Shown here: positions 1 through 4,797 of the stretch, one piece after another
How positions within the stretch are numbered: position 1 is the stretch's first letter
How the letters are laid out: every line of letters begins with the position of its first letter
Source: Haemophilus parahaemolyticus
GTDB taxonomy: Bacteria > Pseudomonadota > Gammaproteobacteria > Enterobacterales > Pasteurellaceae
Length of the DNA: 7,722 bases
Direction: 5' to 3'
Assembly (NCBI RefSeq): GCF_018373095.1
Contig: NZ_JAHAHT010000087.1
Coordinates: 1 to 7,722 of the forward strand
Translations under genes and position numbers: made by a program
Notes under the pieces: model-generated
Seen by the model: only the letters and a program-made list of their open reading frames with translations
What the model was told of the DNA's origin: nothing
The model's database searches: none

Positions 1-650
1 CGTTGCAACATTTTATTTTTGCTGTCGCCACGCCAGTAAGCCCCCGCCACGTTTTGAAGTTTGAAGTGGTGGCAGAAACGCATATTTGGTACATGTGGAC
101 CACGGCACATATCAATATATTCTTGGTGATGATATAACGCAGGCGTTGCTGTGCGTTCGATATTCTCATCTAAAATTGCCATTTTGTATGGCTCGCCACG
201 TTGCTCGAAGGTATCACGTGCTTCTTGCCAGCTCACACGTTTTTTCACTACATCATAGTTGGTTTTTGCCAACTCAAGCATACGTTTTTCAATCGCATCA
301 ATATCTTCTTGGGTTAAAGAGCGATCTAAATCCACATCATAATAGAAGCCGTTTTCAATCGTTGGGCCAATTGCCATTTTCACATCAGGGAATAATTGTT
401 TAATGGCGTGGCCGAGCAAGTGAGCACAAGAGTGGCGGATAATTTCTAAACCGTCTTCATCTTTTGCAGTAATGATTTCTAATGTTGCATCTTGATCGAT
501 AATATCGCACGCATCACGGCGTTCACCGTTTACACGACCCGCGATAGTCGCTTTGGCAAGACCCGTACCGATAGATTGGGCAACTTCTAAAACAGAAATA
601 GGATTGTCAAATTGGCGTTGTGAGCCATCTGGTAAAGTAATAATTGGCAT
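1..650 (-). CDS. thrS: Threonyl-tRNA synthetase, N-terminal third (partial, cut by window edge)
   Basis: ThrRS joins threonine to tRNA-Thr in the cytoplasm and removes mischarged serine. Reading leftwards from the ATG at 650-648, 216 complete codons are open to the window edge; the full protein is usually about 640 residues, so the aminoacylation core and anticodon-binding domain lie outside. The start MPIITLPDGSQ opens a TGS domain (about residues 1-61). The editing domain follows, with HSCAH at 73-77 and MCRGPH at 181-186, giving the expected zinc-type/editing residues His73, His77, Cys182 and His186 at the same numbers as in E. coli. The start is fixed by AAGGA at 662-658 with a 7-base spacer and by alignment with E. 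coli from residue 1. The leader carries a likely ThrRS-binding operator, so autogenous translational control is expected. No defect is seen in the visible part. Confidence 0.97.
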   Translation of the reverse strand, partial: MPIITLPDGSQRQFDNPISVLEVAQSIGTGLAKATIAGRVNGERRDACDIIDQDATLEIITAKDEDGLEIIRHSCAHLLGHAIKQLFPDVKMAIGPTIENGFYYDVDLDRSLTQEDIDAIEKRMLELAKTNYDVVKKRVSWQEARDTFEQRGEPYKMAILDENIERTATPALYHHQEYIDMCRGPHVPNMRFCHHFKLQNVAGAYWRGDSKNKMLQ

Positions 651-668
651 TTTTTTATCCTTACAGTG

Positions 669-689
669 GTAACCCATACGACAGGCTAC
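669..689 (-). promoter_or_regulatory. Candidate thrS translational operator: tRNA-Thr anticodon-arm mimic
   Basis: On the mRNA strand, G689-U-A-G-C-C-U683 pairs with G675-G-G-U-U-A-C669 (seven pairs, two of them G-U), enclosing the seven-base loop GUCGUAU (682-676). The loop reads U33-CGU-A37 in tRNA terms, where CGU is a threonine anticodon. The CGU lies 28-30 bases before the AUG, just upstream of the AAGGA ribosome-binding site. In E. coli, ThrRS blocks its own translation by binding a hairpin of this kind at nearly the same distance. The structure is seen directly; the binding is inferred from that precedent. Confidence 0.75.
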
Positions 690-721
690 TTGTTAAATTT
701 GAAAAAAATTCGAAAGAAAAA

Positions 722-737
722 ACCGCTTGCAAGCGGT
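722..737 (-). terminator. Uptake-signal dyad forming a terminator-like hairpin in the thrS leader
   Basis: ACCGCTTGCAAGCGGT is a perfect 16-bp palindrome made of two opposed copies of the uptake word, each one base from ACCGCTTGT. As RNA it gives a 6-bp stem with a UGCA loop. On the minus strand it is followed by TTTTTTC, a standard intrinsic terminator shape. It sits 72-87 bases before the thrS start and downstream of the only promoter-like sequence I see for thrS. It could end uraA transcription, attenuate thrS, or act as the second stem of the ThrRS operator; the sequence does not decide between these. Confidence 0.6.
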
Positions 738-801
738 CAATTTCTTAGTCTGATTTGCAATGCGCATTATTTCCCGTACTAATGGGGAATAAGAGCAGGC
801 T

Positions 802-810
802 ATTTTAGCA
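802..810 (-). promoter_or_regulatory. Putative thrS promoter, extended -10
   Basis: TGCTAAAAT on the minus strand (810-802) is an extended -10 element with TAAAAT as the hexamer. No good -35 is found; the 16-18 bp spacings give only sequences such as TTATTT around 829-824. Transcription would start near 796-793, giving a leader of about 145 bases that contains the dyad and the anticodon-like arm. The assignment rests on position and the extended -10 only. Confidence 0.4.
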
Positions 811-836
811 TAAAGATGGTTAAAAATAAGCATCTA

Positions 837-932
837 AAATGCACAAAACTAATGCTTAGAAGCTCTTTCGGCAATGGTTCGACGAGCTCATTTGGCGTTT
901 CAAGAACCATTTAGCAATTGTTTTGTGCATTT
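837..932. repeat. 96-bp inverted-repeat element, unidentified
   Basis: The ends are a perfect 13-bp inverted repeat, AAATGCACAAAAC (837-849) and GTTTTGTGCATTT (920-932). Pairing continues imperfectly inwards (ATGCT at 852-856 region against AGCA at 913-916). A second perfect 8-bp inverted repeat lies inside: AATGGTTC (873-880) and GAACCATT (904-911). The centre is less AT-rich than its surroundings. It could be a small mobile-element remnant, a structured RNA or a regulatory cruciform next to the thrS promoter. I do not recognise the family. Confidence 0.55.
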
Positions 933-1025
933 GCTATATAATTTTTTAATGATAAAATTAAAGTCTATTTTCTCAAATGTTTTGTCTATTACATCCAGAA
1001 ATAGATCGCTTAATTTTAGATAAAA

Positions 1026-2258
1026 TTACTCTGTAGATTGTGCAGCTGCTTTTGGCAAGACTAAATTCATTAGAATTGCAGCGATTGCACAAAGGCTAAT
1101 ACCTTTAAGTGAAAATTCGCCTACATTGATAAGCATACCACCAATACCAAAGGTCATCACGACTGAAACAATGACAAGGTTGCGAGCTTCTCCCATATCG
1201 ACTTTGGCTTTGATTAAGGTACTCATTCCTACCGCAGCGATAGAGCCAAATACAAGCATCATAATGCCTCCCATCACTATGCCTGGAATCGTTTGTAAGA
1301 ACGCCCCGACTTTACCACAGAATGAAATGGCAATTGCCCAACAAGCCGCCCAAGTCATAATCGTTGGGTTGAAGTTTTTAGTCAGCATTACCGCACCTGT
1401 TACCTCAGCATAGGTTGTATTTGGTGGTCCACCAAGAAATGAAGCGGCAGAAGTAGCGATACCATCTCCCAATAATGTACGATGTAAACCTGGTTTTTTC
1501 AAAAAGTCGTTACCCGTTACAGAGCTGATTGCCATAATGCCACCTACATGTTCAACTGCTGGAGCAATCGCAATGGGAAGCAAATATAAAATCGCATCTA
1601 AGCGGAACTCTGGGAAAGTAATGGTCGGCACGTCAAACCATGACGCATTTTGCACGGGAGTGAAGTCTACAATACCTAGAAAAAGAGATAACAAATAGCC
1701 CACAACAATACCGAACATAATCGGTACGAGTTTCATCAAACCTTTAGCAAAGACGGCAACAATGACAGTAGTGATTAAAGTAACCATTGAGACAAGCATT
1801 GCAGTATCTTGTGAAATAGCACCATTTGTATTTTTACCTAATGCCATATCCACTGCAACAGGGGCTAATCCTAAACCAATGATGATGATAACAGGGCCAA
1901 CAACAACAGGCGGAAAAATTCTGTCCATTATTTGAGCCCCTTTCCATTTGACCAGGCTACTTAAACAAAGGTAAACCAAGCCCGTACAAGCTAATCCGCC
2001 CATAGTAACAGCAATCCCCCACGCTTGCACACCGTATTGAATTGGAGCGATAAAAGCGAAAGAAGAAGCGAGAAAAATAGGTACTTTACGTTTGGTACAG
2101 AGTTGGAAAAGGAGAGTACCGACACCTGCAGTAAGCAGGGCGGTGTTTGGATCAAGCCCCGTGATTAACGGAACTAGCACTAAAGCACCGAAAGCGACAA
2201 AGAGCATTTGTAAGCCAACAAAGGCTTGTTTCGGTCTGCTAATGGTTTGATTGTTCAT
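1026..2258 (-). CDS. uraA: Uracil permease (NCS2 family)
   Basis: An inner-membrane uracil:proton symporter of the nucleobase-ascorbate (NCS2) family, feeding pyrimidine salvage. The 410 residues are almost entirely hydrophobic segments and align with E. coli UraA (429 aa) along the whole length. Recognisable blocks are SSFAFI at 65-70 (substrate-site Phe equivalent at 67), FPPVVVGP at 115-122, the paired-carboxylate motif AVEHVGG at 234-240 with Glu236, and PNTTYAE at 279-285 with Glu285, matching the two glutamates that hold uracil. The position of E. coli His245 is Gly240 here. A leader hairpin covers the ribosome-binding site and suggests translational control. The gene stands alone, between thrS and gmhB. 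NCS2 substrates can be misassigned between uracil and other bases, but the uracil-type motifs make uraA most likely. Confidence 0.93.
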   Translation of the reverse strand: MNNQTISRPKQAFVGLQMLFVAFGALVLVPLITGLDPNTALLTAGVGTLLFQLCTKRKVPIFLASSFAFIAPIQYGVQAWGIAVTMGGLACTGLVYLCLSSLVKWKGAQIMDRIFPPVVVGPVIIIIGLGLAPVAVDMALGKNTNGAISQDTAMLVSMVTLITTVIVAVFAKGLMKLVPIMFGIVVGYLLSLFLGIVDFTPVQNASWFDVPTITFPEFRLDAILYLLPIAIAPAVEHVGGIMAISSVTGNDFLKKPGLHRTLLGDGIATSAASFLGGPPNTTYAEVTGAVMLTKNFNPTIMTWAACWAIAISFCGKVGAFLQTIPGIVMGGIMMLVFGSIAAVGMSTLIKAKVDMGEARNLVIVSVVMTFGIGGMLINVGEFSLKGISLCAIAAILMNLVLPKAAAQSTE

Positions 2259-2265
2259 GGAAGTT

Positions 2266-2314
2266 TCTCAGTTGTGATAATAAAAACAAATTGGTTATCT
2301 TTCGACAACTGAGA
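2266..2314 (-). promoter_or_regulatory. uraA leader hairpin pairing the mRNA 5' end with the ribosome-binding site
   Basis: On the mRNA strand TCTCAGTTGT (2314-2305) pairs perfectly with ACAACTGAGA (2275-2266), ten base pairs around a 29-base loop. The 3' arm contains GAG (2269-2267), the only Shine-Dalgarno-like sequence, eight bases before the ATG. The 5' arm begins where transcription should start. Pairing would hide the ribosome-binding site. The geometry resembles E. coli pyrC, where start-site choice set by pyrimidine supply decides whether such a hairpin forms. Confidence 0.6.
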
Positions 2315-2318
2315 GTAA

Positions 2319-2347
2319 ATTATACTAAAAATCGGACCACTTGGATA
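2319..2347 (-). promoter_or_regulatory. uraA promoter
   Basis: TATAAT (2324-2319) is a perfect -10 hexamer. At 17 bp spacing the -35 is TATCCA (2347-2342), a weak match. The start would fall in the run CTCTCA (2315-2310), about 55 bases before the uraA ATG, with a choice between pyrimidine starts and A2310. Confidence 0.65.
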
Positions 2348-2398
2348 TGGAAGGAAATGATAAAATTTTTGAAATATTTACAAGTGCTCATCACAAAG

Positions 2399-2947
2399 CT
2401 ATTTCACAAACCTGACCAAATCCACCAAACTATCAAGCACTAAATCAGCTTTTTCGCGTCCTGCTTCGGTGATCTCTTTGCCTGTTTTCACCAGTACTTT
2501 TGTTTTTACGCCTGCATTTTCAGCAGCGAGCAGATCTTCTAATTTATCGCCCACCATATAAGATTTTTCAGGATCAATATTTAAATCTTTAATCGCCTGT
2601 AAGAACATTCCCGCTTTCGGTTTACGGCAATTGCAATCTTCACGATATTCGCCTTTACCCTCTGGGTGATGTGGACAGTAATAAATGCCATCTAGTACCA
2701 CGCCATAATCTTCATCTAATGACCAATCCATCCATTCTGTCAATTGGGTAAATTGTTCTTCGGTGAAATAACCGCGGGCAATGCCCGATTGGTTAGTCAC
2801 TAACACGAGTAAATAACCTTTATCTTGCAATTGTTTTAACGTTTTGCCCACACCTTCAATAAATTGAAAATCATCGATTTTATGTACATAACCGTGATCG
2901 ATATTGATGGTGCCGTCGCGGTCGAGAAAAATCGCTTTATGTGCCAT
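2399..2947 (-). CDS. gmhB: D-glycero-beta-D-manno-heptose 1,7-bisphosphate 7-phosphatase
   Basis: A cytoplasmic HAD-family phosphatase that removes the C7 phosphate from heptose 1,7-bisphosphate on the way to ADP-heptose for the inner core of lipooligosaccharide. The 182 residues align with E. coli GmhB (191 aa). HAD motif I is FLDRDGTIN (7-15) with nucleophile Asp9 and acid/base Asp11; motif II is VTNQSG (50-55); motif IV is GDKLED (133-138). The zinc-binding cysteine/histidine cluster typical of this subfamily is present as Cys91, His93, Cys105 and Cys107. The start overlaps the bcp stop as TAATG, with AAGGA a few bases upstream inside the end of bcp, so translation is probably coupled and the two genes share an mRNA. 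HisB has the same N-terminal domain but is a longer fusion; this is the single-domain enzyme. Confidence 0.96.
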   Translation of the reverse strand: MAHKAIFLDRDGTINIDHGYVHKIDDFQFIEGVGKTLKQLQDKGYLLVLVTNQSGIARGYFTEEQFTQLTEWMDWSLDEDYGVVLDGIYYCPHHPEGKGEYREDCNCRKPKAGMFLQAIKDLNIDPEKSYMVGDKLEDLLAAENAGVKTKVLVKTGKEITEAGREKADLVLDSLVDLVRFVK

Positions 2948-3417
2948 TATTTTGTTCCTTTTAGGTAATCGACCACAATTTGGTGGTGTTCGCTGGTTTT
3001 GAATTTATCGAACACTTTTTCAATTACGCCTTGTTCGTTTACTAAAAAGCTAATGCGGTGGATACCATCATAGATTTTGCCCATAAATTTTTTTTCACCC
3101 CATACGCCAAAAGCCTCAGCAATTTGGTGATCAGGATCGGAAAGTAAAGTAAAATTCAGCTCTTTTTTCTCGATAAATTGAGCCAATTTTTTTGGAAGAT
3201 CGGGACTAATGCCGAGTACTTCTACATTCAATTCAGAAAGTTCCGTACGACTATCACGCAATCCGCAAGCCTGAGTAGTACAACCAGGGGTAAGGGCTTT
3301 AGGATAAAAATAAACAAGGACTTTTTTGCCCGCAAATTGAGCAAGAGAAATAGATTGTTCGTTTTGATTAAGAAGAGTAAATTGTGGTGCTAAATCGCCT
3401 GCTTGTAGTGTATTCAT
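2947..3417 (-). CDS. bcp: Thioredoxin-dependent peroxiredoxin (Bcp/PrxQ type)
   Basis: A cytoplasmic thiol peroxidase that reduces hydrogen peroxide and organic or lipid peroxides and is regenerated by thioredoxin. The 156 residues equal the length of E. coli Bcp and align throughout. The peroxidatic motif ALTPGCTTQAC (41-51) carries Thr43, Pro44 and Cys46, with the resolving Cys51 five residues later as in the alpha-helical PrxQ class. The conserved LLSDPDH (90-96) and FGVWGEKKFMGK (102-113) blocks follow. It is the first gene of a bcp-gmhB pair with a one-base overlap at the stop/start. Its leader holds a strong hairpin, and the nearest purine stretch to the start (GGAA, about 11 bases away) is a weak ribosome-binding site. 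Pairing of a peroxidase gene with a heptose phosphatase gene probably reflects shared transcription rather than shared function. Confidence 0.96.
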   Translation of the reverse strand: MNTLQAGDLAPQFTLLNQNEQSISLAQFAGKKVLVYFYPKALTPGCTTQACGLRDSRTELSELNVEVLGISPDLPKKLAQFIEKKELNFTLLSDPDHQIAEAFGVWGEKKFMGKIYDGIHRISFLVNEQGVIEKVFDKFKTSEHHQIVVDYLKGTK

Positions 3418-3424
3418 TTTTTGT

Positions 3425-3477
3425 GAGTTCCGTATAACTCCCCTCTGTAAAAAACGCTGTAGGTAAAGAGGGGAGCT
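3425..3477 (-). promoter_or_regulatory. bcp leader hairpin with an alternative fold
   Basis: On the mRNA strand CTCCCCTCT (3475-3467) pairs with AGAGGGGAG (3446-3438), nine pairs and mostly G-C, with a 20-base loop. No T run follows on either strand, so it is not a normal terminator. The three bases GAG at 3440-3438 can alternatively join GAGTT (3440-3436) pairing with AACTC (3429-3425), a smaller hairpin with the GG of the weak ribosome-binding site in its loop. The two folds exclude each other. Both are seen only as base complementarity. Confidence 0.5.
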
Positions 3478-3509
3478 AAGTAGATATTTGTAAATTCCAG
3501 CTATAAATA

Positions 3510-3537
3510 AACCGCTTGTATCTTATCACAAGCGGTT
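3510..3537. terminator. Uptake-signal pair, terminator after hemW
   Basis: AACCGCTTGT (3510-3519) and ACAAGCGGTT (3528-3537) are perfect opposed copies of the Actinobacillus-type DNA uptake word, forming a 10-bp stem with an 8-base loop. It lies 22 bases past the hemW stop. T-rich sequence follows on both strands (TATTTTC on plus, TATTTATA on minus). Converging uptake words after genes are commonly used as terminators in this family. Confidence 0.75.
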
Positions 3538-3559
3538 ATTTTCTTAAATTTTTTGTCAA

Positions 3560-4717
3560 TTAATCCAAAAACTTCTCCAGCAGTTCATTTAAGAATAACT
3601 TGCCGTGCTGGGTAATTTGCCAGTGAGTTGCTGTTTCGGTAATGTAATTTTGACTTAATGCCCAATCCATTTTAGGTTTAACCAGATCAGCAGACAACCC
3701 CGTGTATTGCTCAAATTCCGCTTTAGGTACAGCCTCAAGCAAACGGAATCGGTTCATAAAGAACTCGAACGGGCGATCTTCTGGAGCAATCTGTTCTTGT
3801 GAATAACAGTATTCGCCTCGCATATAACCTTTCGGGTGCTTGGTTTTGCTAAAACGGTAGATTTCGCCCGTTGGGTAACTAATTTTACCATGAGCACCGC
3901 AACCAATTGCCAAATAATCGCCAAAACGCCAGTAGTTCAAGTTGTGCCGACATTGGTAACCTTTTTTTGCATAGGCGGAAGTTTCATACTGCTCGTAGCC
4001 TGCTTCAGTCAGCAGTTGATGACCTTGTTCGAAAATATCCCACAACTCATCATCATCAGGCAAAATGGGTTGGCGGTAGTAGAACATCGTATTCGGTTCA
4101 ATCGTAAGTTGATACCACGAAAGATGTGGCGGGTTTAACGCAATGCCTTGTTTTAAATCTTCCAATGCCTGTTTTACCGATTGGTTTGGCAAGCCGTGCA
4201 TCAAGTCAATATTAAAGCTCTTTAAGCCAAAGTTTGCTGCATTTTGAGCAAATTTAACCGCTTGTTTCGCCTCTTGGCTATTGTGAATACGCCCTAATTT
4301 CAGCAATTTTTCAGGCTCAAAACTTTGAATGCCCATTGAAATTCGGGTTACGCCTGCTTTTGCATAACCGATAAAACGCTCTGTTTCTGCAGTACCTGGA
4401 TTGGCTTCAAGTGTAATTTCTAAGCCCTCTTCAAATGGGATTTGTTGTTGAATTTTGAGCAATAGATGCCCAATTCCTTCTGCAGAAAAGAGACTTGGTG
4501 TCCCGCCTCCAATAAAGATGGAGTGGATTTTTCGATTACTAATCGCCTCGCGGTAAGCGGTTAAATCTTGCGATAAATCTGCAAGTAAGTGTTTGATGTA
4601 TTCAGCTTCGGGAATGATGCCTTTTTGAGCGTGCGAATTAAAATCGCAGTAAGGGCATTTTTGCACGCACCAAGGAATGTGGATATATAAGCTAAGTGGA
4701 GGGAGGGTTAGTTGCAT
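3560..4717 (-). CDS. hemW: Heme chaperone HemW, radical SAM (formerly HemN-like, YggW)
   Basis: A membrane-associated heme-binding radical-SAM protein that hands heme to client enzymes; it is often mislabelled as oxygen-independent coproporphyrinogen oxidase. The 385 residues align with E. coli HemW (378 aa) from end to end. The cluster motif is CVQKCPYCDF (17-26) with Cys17, Cys21 and Cys24; the position after is Phe26, whereas true HemN has a fourth cysteine there. GGGTPS (70-75), LEANPGT (103-109) and the HemW marker HNLNYW (258-263) are present, and the C-terminal HemN-type domain begins near 310. The ATG matches the E. coli start (LPPLSLYIHIP follows in both). No Shine-Dalgarno sequence precedes it, because a palindromic repeat ends seven bases upstream; in-frame TAA at 4738-4736 rules out an earlier start. 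An exact uptake word lies inside at 4257-4265. Confidence 0.95.
   Translation of the reverse strand: MQLTLPPLSLYIHIPWCVQKCPYCDFNSHAQKGIIPEAEYIKHLLADLSQDLTAYREAISNRKIHSIFIGGGTPSLFSAEGIGHLLLKIQQQIPFEEGLEITLEANPGTAETERFIGYAKAGVTRISMGIQSFEPEKLLKLGRIHNSQEAKQAVKFAQNAANFGLKSFNIDLMHGLPNQSVKQALEDLKQGIALNPPHLSWYQLTIEPNTMFYYRQPILPDDDELWDIFEQGHQLLTEAGYEQYETSAYAKKGYQCRHNLNYWRFGDYLAIGCGAHGKISYPTGEIYRFSKTKHPKGYMRGEYCYSQEQIAPEDRPFEFFMNRFRLLEAVPKAEFEQYTGLSADLVKPKMDWALSQNYITETATHWQITQHGKLFLNELLEKFLD
4257..4265 (-). repeat. DNA uptake signal word inside hemW
   Basis: An exact ACCGCTTGT on the plus strand (ACAAGCGGT on the minus strand). This is the nine-base uptake word of the Actinobacillus pleuropneumoniae type and supports the taxonomic placement and natural competence of the lineage. 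Confidence 0.7.
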
Positions 4718-4724
4718 ATTAACG

Positions 4725-4783
4725 TAGGGCGAACGTTAGTCCGCCAATTAAATAATAAAAATGGCGGACTAACGTCCGCCCTA
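4725..4783. repeat. Head-to-head palindromic repeat pair (REP/BIME-like) between the methyltransferase gene and hemW
   Basis: The arms at 4725-4746 and 4762-4783 form a 22-bp inverted repeat with one mismatch (A4732 against C4776) around a 15-base AT-only loop. Each arm is itself a palindrome: the right arm is GGCGGAC-TAAC-GTCCGCC (4763-4780), a perfect 7-bp stem with a 4-base loop, and the left arm is the same with one mismatch. So it is two small hairpin units in opposite orientation, the layout of REP/BIME elements. The GC-rich units stand out against AT-rich surroundings. Confidence 0.75.
4750..4780 (-). terminator. Intrinsic terminator of the methyltransferase gene
   Basis: Read on the minus strand, the right repeat unit folds as a perfect 7-bp G-C-rich stem with loop GTTA (4780-4763) and is followed by ATTTTTATTATTT (4762-4750). 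It begins 18 bases past the stop codon of the upstream gene. If it works, hemW needs its own promoter or readthrough, yet no clear promoter fits between the T run and the hemW start. Confidence 0.6.
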
Positions 4784-4797
4784 AAAATAAGTGAAGA

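Larger units (their letters stand above)
651..1025. other. Intergenic region between thrS and uraA
   Basis: These 375 bases contain the thrS leader, the thrS promoter candidate, the uptake-signal dyad and a large inverted repeat at 837-932. From 933 to 1025 the DNA is very AT-rich. It holds a small palindrome over the uraA stop (AATTTTA/TAAAATT, 1012-1027) and a duplicated GTCTATT (963-969 and 984-990). I see no convincing terminator directly after uraA and no convincing protein gene. Confidence 0.6.

Noticed and set aside
86..403. A 105-residue plus-strand frame opposite thrS
   Set aside because: It lies wholly antisense to a clearly conserved ThrRS coding sequence, and its composition resembles no protein family.
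693..767. A 24-codon reading frame in the thrS leader (minus strand, ATG at 767-765) that crosses the dyad hairpin, possibly a leader peptide
   Set aside because: It has only two threonine codons, not adjacent, and a poor ribosome-binding site. That does not support classical threonine attenuation.
873..911. GGTTCGA followed by paired sequence, looking like a tRNA T-arm
   Set aside because: The rest of a tRNA cloverleaf, including acceptor stem, D-arm and CCA end, cannot be placed around it.
2341..2400. GTG/CAC symmetry after gmhB as a terminator
   Set aside because: The stem is only three pairs and no T run follows.
3510..3537. Inverted repeat considered as an insertion-sequence end or operator
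   Set aside because: Both arms are exact DNA uptake words of this bacterial group, which explains the symmetry.
3560..4717. HemN, coproporphyrinogen III oxidase
   Set aside because: The cluster motif ends in CDF rather than CxC, and the HNLNYW motif and length match HemW, the heme chaperone.
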